DNA from: a bacterium
GTDB lineage: Bacteria; Patescibacteriota; Minisyncoccia; UBA6257; Colwellbacteraceae
Direction of reading: 5' to 3'
DNA: 39,610 nt
Assembly: GCA_021787205.1 (NCBI GenBank)
Contig: JAJYME010000004.1
Span: 103,063 to 142,672, forward strand
Under the pieces are notes generated by a model. The model did no database searches, was not told the origin of the DNA, and saw only the letters and a program-made list of their open reading frames with translations. The position numbers were made by a program, and so were the translations under genes. The stretch's first letter is position 1, and every line of letters starts with the position of its first letter. Positions 35,657-39,610 of this stretch are shown in pieces.

Positions 35657-37789
35657 ATGTTTTTACAAAGACTGGAACTTCAGGGATTCAAATCTTTCGC
35701 GAGTAAGACGACTCTGGACTTCCCGGATGGGGTGACGGCGATAGTCGGCCCAAACGGTTCGGGAAAATCGAATATAACGGACGCCATTCGCTGGATTTTA
35801 GGGGAAAGGGAGGCCAAATCGCTCAGAGGCGCCAAATCGGACGATCTGATCTTTGCCGGGACGGAGAAGAAGCCCCGCGCCGGCTTTGCCCAAGCTTCGC
35901 TTTATTTTGACAATTCGACCGGGATTTTCCCGATAGAATACAAGGAGGTGGTAATCACGAGAAGAATAGATAGGGATGGCGATTCCAAATTCTTCATAAA
36001 CCAAGCGGAAATGCGTCTTAAGGACGTTGTTGATTTTTTTGCGAGCGCCAGATTGGGTGCCCGCGGGCTTAACATCATCTCCCAGGGGGAGAGCGACGCC
36101 TTCTTGCGCGCCTCGCCGTTAGAGAGAAGGGAATTGATCGAAGAGATCTTGGGGCTTAAGGAATATCTCTTAAAGAAGAGGCGGGCCGCGAGGGAGCTCA
36201 AGAATACTGATTCTAATTTGGAGAAAGCCAGACAATCGATGGAGGAGATGAAACCTCATCTTCAAATGCTTCGCCGGGCGGTGAAGCGCTATGAGGAGAG
36301 AGATAATATCGCCAATGAATTGAAGAACTTGGAGGAGAGCTATTTCGGGTCCAAAGTCAGGGCGATCATAAAGGAACTGGAAAAGATCGATCCGGCCCTG
36401 CAACAAGCGGAGAAGGAGATAGAAGTAAAAAAACAAGAAATGGTCTCAGCCGAGGAGAATCTCAAGAAGATCGAAGCCTCCGAACCGGAGACTAAGAAGG
36501 AGCTGGAGAACATCCGCCAGAAGCGCCGCGAGCTTATCAAAGAGCAAATGAGCTTGAAGCCGAGCGTCCAGGCGCCAAGGCCGGTTGCCCAGAAGGTAAT
36601 GAGGGGTACGGAGACGATCCTCCGGGAAATCAAATTCTCCGCCGAGAAAGCCATAAGCGTTTCCTCGGTCGAAGAGATCCGTGATATCCTTCGCAGGATT
36701 ATCGCCTCTGTCGACGAGGTCTTCGCCGTTCCGGAAATAAAGGAGGAAGAACAGGTCCCGCAAAAGGATTTGGTCTATGAAGCCAAGATTTCTGAATTCC
36801 AGAAATTACTCGACGAACTCGACGAGATGGAAGGAAAGCTTTCTTCCGGCCTGGACGAATTCAACAAGGTTTTCCGCTCAGCGGTAAACGAGTTGGAAAA
36901 GAAGAAGGACGAGCTTTCCAGGGCGAGCGACAAGAGGGAGAAGCTTTTTTTCGAAAGGGAAAAACTGATCTACTATCGAACAGAGTTGGACAACCAGCTC
37001 AAGGCCGCCGGAAAGAGTTTCGACGAATATATCAATGTCGAGGTAAGGGAAGCGAATACCGAGCTTGACCCGATCCAAATAGAAAGACGAATCTACCGCT
37101 TAAGGAACGAATTGGCTTCGATCGGGGAAACCGATGAATCCATCGTCAAGGAAGCGAAAGAAACCGAAGAAAGATTCACCTTCCTGAATACGCAGACAAC
37201 CGAATTGGAAAAAGCTTCCATAGACCTCAAATCCTTGATAAGGGAACTTGACCAGAAGGTGAACAGGGAATTCGATGGGGCGATCGACAAGATCAATTCC
37301 GAGCTCAACCAGTTTGCGAAGATCCTATTTGGGGGCGGATCGCTGGCCTTGAGACTTCAAGAGCCGGTATCGACTTCGCCGACCGAGGAATTATTGGACG
37401 GCGTAATGCCGGAATCGATGTCCGAGGAAGACCAGGACGAACCCAAGGCCGGAATAGAAATCGATGTCGTCCTGCCCAAGAAGAGAATCAAGGGCTTGGA
37501 AGTCTTATCGGGAGGGGAGAGAAGCCTTCTTTCCGTCGCGGTACTCTTCGGGTTGGTCGCCATCTCACCCCCACCATTCATCGTGGTCGATGAGGTCGAC
37601 GCGCCGCTTGATGAGCATAACGCGAGACTTTTGGGGGAGATATTGAAGCATTTTGAGAGCAAGACCCAATTCCTGATAGTCACCCACAACAGATCGACAA
37701 TGGAATCCGCCAATTCCCTCTATGGGGTCACCATGGGGGAGGATGGGGCTTCCAGGGTTGTATCTGTCAGGCTGACTGGAGGAGAATAG
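35657..37789 (+). CDS. smc: Short SMC-type chromosome condensation ATPase without a recognisable hinge
   Basis: This 710-residue protein has complete SMC head halves at both ends. The N-terminal half has FKSFASKTTLDFPDGVTAIVG, Walker A GPNGSGKSN (31-39) and the Q-loop SQGESDAFL (142-150). The C-terminal half has signature LSGGERSLLS (617-626), Walker B FIVVDEVDAPLDE (about 641-653) and His in THNRSTME. Two coiled-coil stretches (about 170-310 and 395-560) flank a middle region (about 320-390) where the usual hinge of about 150 residues with conserved glycines is not seen. Canonical SMC is about 1150-1200 residues, so both arms are about half length. It may dimerise by another route. A single-gene unit ended by a strong terminator; no scpA/scpB is nearby. 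Confidence 0.9.
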   Translation: MFLQRLELQGFKSFASKTTLDFPDGVTAIVGPNGSGKSNITDAIRWILGEREAKSLRGAKSDDLIFAGTEKKPRAGFAQASLYFDNSTGIFPIEYKEVVITRRIDRDGDSKFFINQAEMRLKDVVDFFASARLGARGLNIISQGESDAFLRASPLERRELIEEILGLKEYLLKKRRAARELKNTDSNLEKARQSMEEMKPHLQMLRRAVKRYEERDNIANELKNLEESYFGSKVRAIIKELEKIDPALQQAEKEIEVKKQEMVSAEENLKKIEASEPETKKELENIRQKRRELIKEQMSLKPSVQAPRPVAQKVMRGTETILREIKFSAEKAISVSSVEEIRDILRRIIASVDEVFAVPEIKEEEQVPQKDLVYEAKISEFQKLLDELDEMEGKLSSGLDEFNKVFRSAVNELEKKKDELSRASDKREKLFFEREKLIYYRTELDNQLKAAGKSFDEYINVEVREANTELDPIQIERRIYRLRNELASIGETDESIVKEAKETEERFTFLNTQTTELEKASIDLKSLIRELDQKVNREFDGAIDKINSELNQFAKILFGGGSLALRLQEPVSTSPTEELLDGVMPESMSEEDQDEPKAGIEIDVVLPKKRIKGLEVLSGGERSLLSVAVLFGLVAISPPPFIVVDEVDAPLDEHNARLLGEILKHFESKTQFLIVTHNRSTMESANSLYGVTMGEDGASRVVSVRLTGGE

Positions 37790-37801
37790 GTGTTTATAAG
37801 G

Positions 37802-37825
37802 AAAACCGCCGAAAGGCGGTTTTTT
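37802..37825 (+). terminator. Rho-independent terminator of smc
   Basis: AAAACCGCC, loop GAAA, GGCGGTTTT and further Ts. The last bases overlap the -35 box of the next gene. Confidence 0.92.
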
Positions 37826-37852
37826 GTATGAGTTTTTATAAAGGTCTATAAT
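37824..37852 (+). promoter_or_regulatory. Promoter, TTGTAT-N17-TATAAT
   Basis: -35 at 37824-37829 and a perfect -10 at 37847-37852 with 17-nt spacing. The start near 37859 leaves a leader of about 47 nt before ATG 37906, unlike the leaderless housekeeping genes. Confidence 0.6.
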
Positions 37853-37905
37853 AGCCACAAAGAGGAACCAGATTCCTAGGTCGATTAATAAAATTAACAA
37901 AAACA

Positions 37906-39597
37906 ATGAATAATAATTTTTTTTCGGTTGATGTTTTGTATGGGGATAATTTATTTCAACATACTCAAAGACAATTAATTCCCTCACTTCAAAGACAATA
38001 TACGTGGGATAAAAAGAGTGTTAATAAGTTATGGGGGGACATTATAGAAAACAATAGTCCATATTTTGTTGGGACTATAGTTCTTATTTCTGGAGAGGGT
38101 TCTTCATCTCGTGATGAAGTGATTGATGGTCAGCAAAGATTAACTACAATTTCTTTAATTCTTATTGCACTACGCGATCTGATTAAAGAGAAATATGGAG
38201 AAGAACATCCGTATCTAGGAGAAATTCGCAAATTACTATTAGTGCCTCAATTTATTGGAGATCCAAGCCCAACTCTTGAGTTTTTTGATAAGTCATCTAA
38301 TGATGTGTATAAAACGATCCTCTTTGGTAGGGGTGAATTTTCTAAACCTAAAATAAAATCTCAGACAAATAGGTTCTTTGATAATTATTTTGAAATTAGG
38401 AAATTAATAGAAAAGACAGTTGGTGAAGGAGTAGAAGTGAGTGATATATTTAATAAAATAAAATCATTAGAGATGGTTATTACAAAATGTGCAACATACT
38501 CATTAGGATATAAATTATTTGAAGGACTTAATGCAACAGCTGTACAACTTGTTAGTACCGATCTTATAAAAAACTCTCTTTTTATGAAATTAAGAGAAGA
38601 TTCTATTTTACTAGAAGAGGCTCAGAATAAATGGATTGAATTAGAATCAAAATTTGAAGGCAGTCGTTTTTTAAGGGATTTTGTTAGGCATCAGTGGTTA
38701 AGTACTATCGGGTATGTTAATCAATCAAACTTATTTGAAGCTTTTCAAAAAATATATATTAAAAATTCAGATAAGAATAATACATACAGATATATTGAAA
38801 CATTGTTGGATGATGCTGACTTATATTTAGCTTTAAGAAATGCAAGAATTGATAATCTTAATAACCTACCATGTATTAGGAATGATCGTAAAGAGATAAG
38901 AGCTCTGTTGGAGTTTATTAATTTTTTAAATATCGATCAGATTTATCCGGTTATTATGTATATTTATAAAAATAAACCTGATAATTTTAAAAAATATTTA
39001 GTTAGATTGGCATCTTTTCAGTTCTTGTTTAAATATCTTCCAGGGAGTCCGAGTATTGTTGAAAAAATCTACGCTCAATTTTGTAAAGGTGGTATGGATA
39101 TAAATGGGCTCTCAAATGAATTGAAAAAATTATGTAGTGATAGACAAGAGTTTATTGAATCATTTTTAGATAAGATAAAATACAAAGAGGGAAAAAGTGG
39201 TGATGTTCAATTTATATTACAAAAACTAATCAATAATAAACAGCCAGAAATAGAATATATAAATCCGACAATAGAACATATTATTCCTAGAGAGCCGGAA
39301 GGAGAATATAAAAAACTATTAGAGTCTCAGTTTAAAAAGTATAAGACCTTAAAATATGAACTAGATAAAATAGGTAATCTAACTATTCTAGATAAAAAAT
39401 CTAATGGTAGTATAGAGAATACTCCGTTTGTAGATAAAAAGGGTATGTATGAGAGTAGTGGTTTTGTTGTTAATCAGGAAATAAATAGATATGATTTTGA
39501 GAATGATCCTCAGGATGCAATAAAAAAGAGAGGGAGAGATATTTCCACAGAAATATACGATATCTTTCTTAGTGCTCTTAATTCAGGAAAATTTTAA
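37906..39597 (+). CDS. DUF262/DUF1524 (GmrSD-like) protein, probable restriction-type defence nuclease
   Basis: This 563-residue protein has the two modules of GmrSD-type enzymes. The N-terminal DUF262 has PSLQRQYTWDKKSV (26-39), YFVGTIVL (53-60) and VIDGQQRLTT (72-81); the DGQQR motif belongs to a ParB/Srx-like nucleotide-hydrolysing fold. The C-terminal DUF1524 has the His-Me-type nuclease motif IEHIIPRE (456-463) followed by GNLTILDKKSN (489-499). Relatives cut modified phage DNA (GmrSD) or act in other defence systems; the target here is unknown. The base composition is strikingly AT-rich next to smc, with codons such as AAA, ATA and TTA dominating, which indicates recent acquisition. It has its own promoter. 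No partner gene is visible before the window ends 13 nt after the stop. Confidence 0.88.
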   Translation: MNNNFFSVDVLYGDNLFQHTQRQLIPSLQRQYTWDKKSVNKLWGDIIENNSPYFVGTIVLISGEGSSSRDEVIDGQQRLTTISLILIALRDLIKEKYGEEHPYLGEIRKLLLVPQFIGDPSPTLEFFDKSSNDVYKTILFGRGEFSKPKIKSQTNRFFDNYFEIRKLIEKTVGEGVEVSDIFNKIKSLEMVITKCATYSLGYKLFEGLNATAVQLVSTDLIKNSLFMKLREDSILLEEAQNKWIELESKFEGSRFLRDFVRHQWLSTIGYVNQSNLFEAFQKIYIKNSDKNNTYRYIETLLDDADLYLALRNARIDNLNNLPCIRNDRKEIRALLEFINFLNIDQIYPVIMYIYKNKPDNFKKYLVRLASFQFLFKYLPGSPSIVEKIYAQFCKGGMDINGLSNELKKLCSDRQEFIESFLDKIKYKEGKSGDVQFILQKLINNKQPEIEYINPTIEHIIPREPEGEYKKLLESQFKKYKTLKYELDKIGNLTILDKKSNGSIENTPFVDKKGMYESSGFVVNQEINRYDFENDPQDAIKKRGRDISTEIYDIFLSALNSGKF

Positions 39598-39610
39598 TTT
39601 ATAAGATAAA

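Overview
ORGANISM. The window reads as a chromosomal segment of a small-genome bacterium, most probably a Candidate Phyla Radiation member (Patescibacteria, Parcubacteria/Paceibacteria-like). This is inference from trimmed versions of universal proteins (UvrC without its C-terminal HhH tail, UvrA about 100 residues short, an SMC of only 710 residues), a 23S-5S block with no 16S upstream of it, very short intergenic gaps, and the standard code with TGA used as stop. All genes lie on the + strand. No tRNA gene, CRISPR array or insertion sequence was seen.

LAYOUT. 1-1216: two tandem paralogous genes of unknown function, the first cut by the window edge. 1288-3737: family-4-like uracil-DNA glycosylase, CapA-like metallophosphatase, and a mechanosensitive-channel-like membrane protein. 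3744-7219: 23S and 5S rRNA, each with its own good promoter. 7265-8348: a methyltransferase gene framed by two near-identical terminator hairpins. 8379-11015: membrane protein, rodA and mltG (cell-wall growth). 11084-17941: rpoB-rpoC. 18051-21350: a diversity-generating retroelement (DGR). 21361-24063: lysS-serS. 24168-26743: ftsQ-like, a small unknown gene and a murD-like ligase. 26878-33745: uvrB, uvrA, a patatin-like lipase and uvrC. 33838-37789: small membrane protein, ychF, a structured intergenic element and a mini-SMC. 37906-39597: an AT-rich DUF262/DUF1524 gene, probably an acquired restriction-type defence gene.

MAIN SYSTEM. The DGR has all standard parts: a target gene (18051-19406) coding for a type IV pilin-like N-terminus joined to a formylglycine-generating-enzyme/C-type-lectin-like C-terminus; a 109-nt variable repeat (VR, 19292-19400) at its 3' end; a perfect 13-bp inverted repeat after the VR; an avd accessory gene; a 109-nt template repeat (TR, 19908-20016); and a DGR-type reverse transcriptase. 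TR and VR differ at 12 positions, and every one is an adenine in the TR, which is the signature of adenine-specific mutagenic retrohoming. The reverse transcriptase is split by a frameshift exactly at an (AG)7 tract; one added AG unit would restore a 353-residue protein. The element may therefore be switched off, phase-variable, or affected by an assembly error. If active, it would diversify the tip of a pilin-like surface protein.

EXPRESSION. At many genes a -10 box sits 6-8 nt before the start codon, implying leaderless or nearly leaderless mRNAs, and most transcription units end in a clear hairpin plus T-run.
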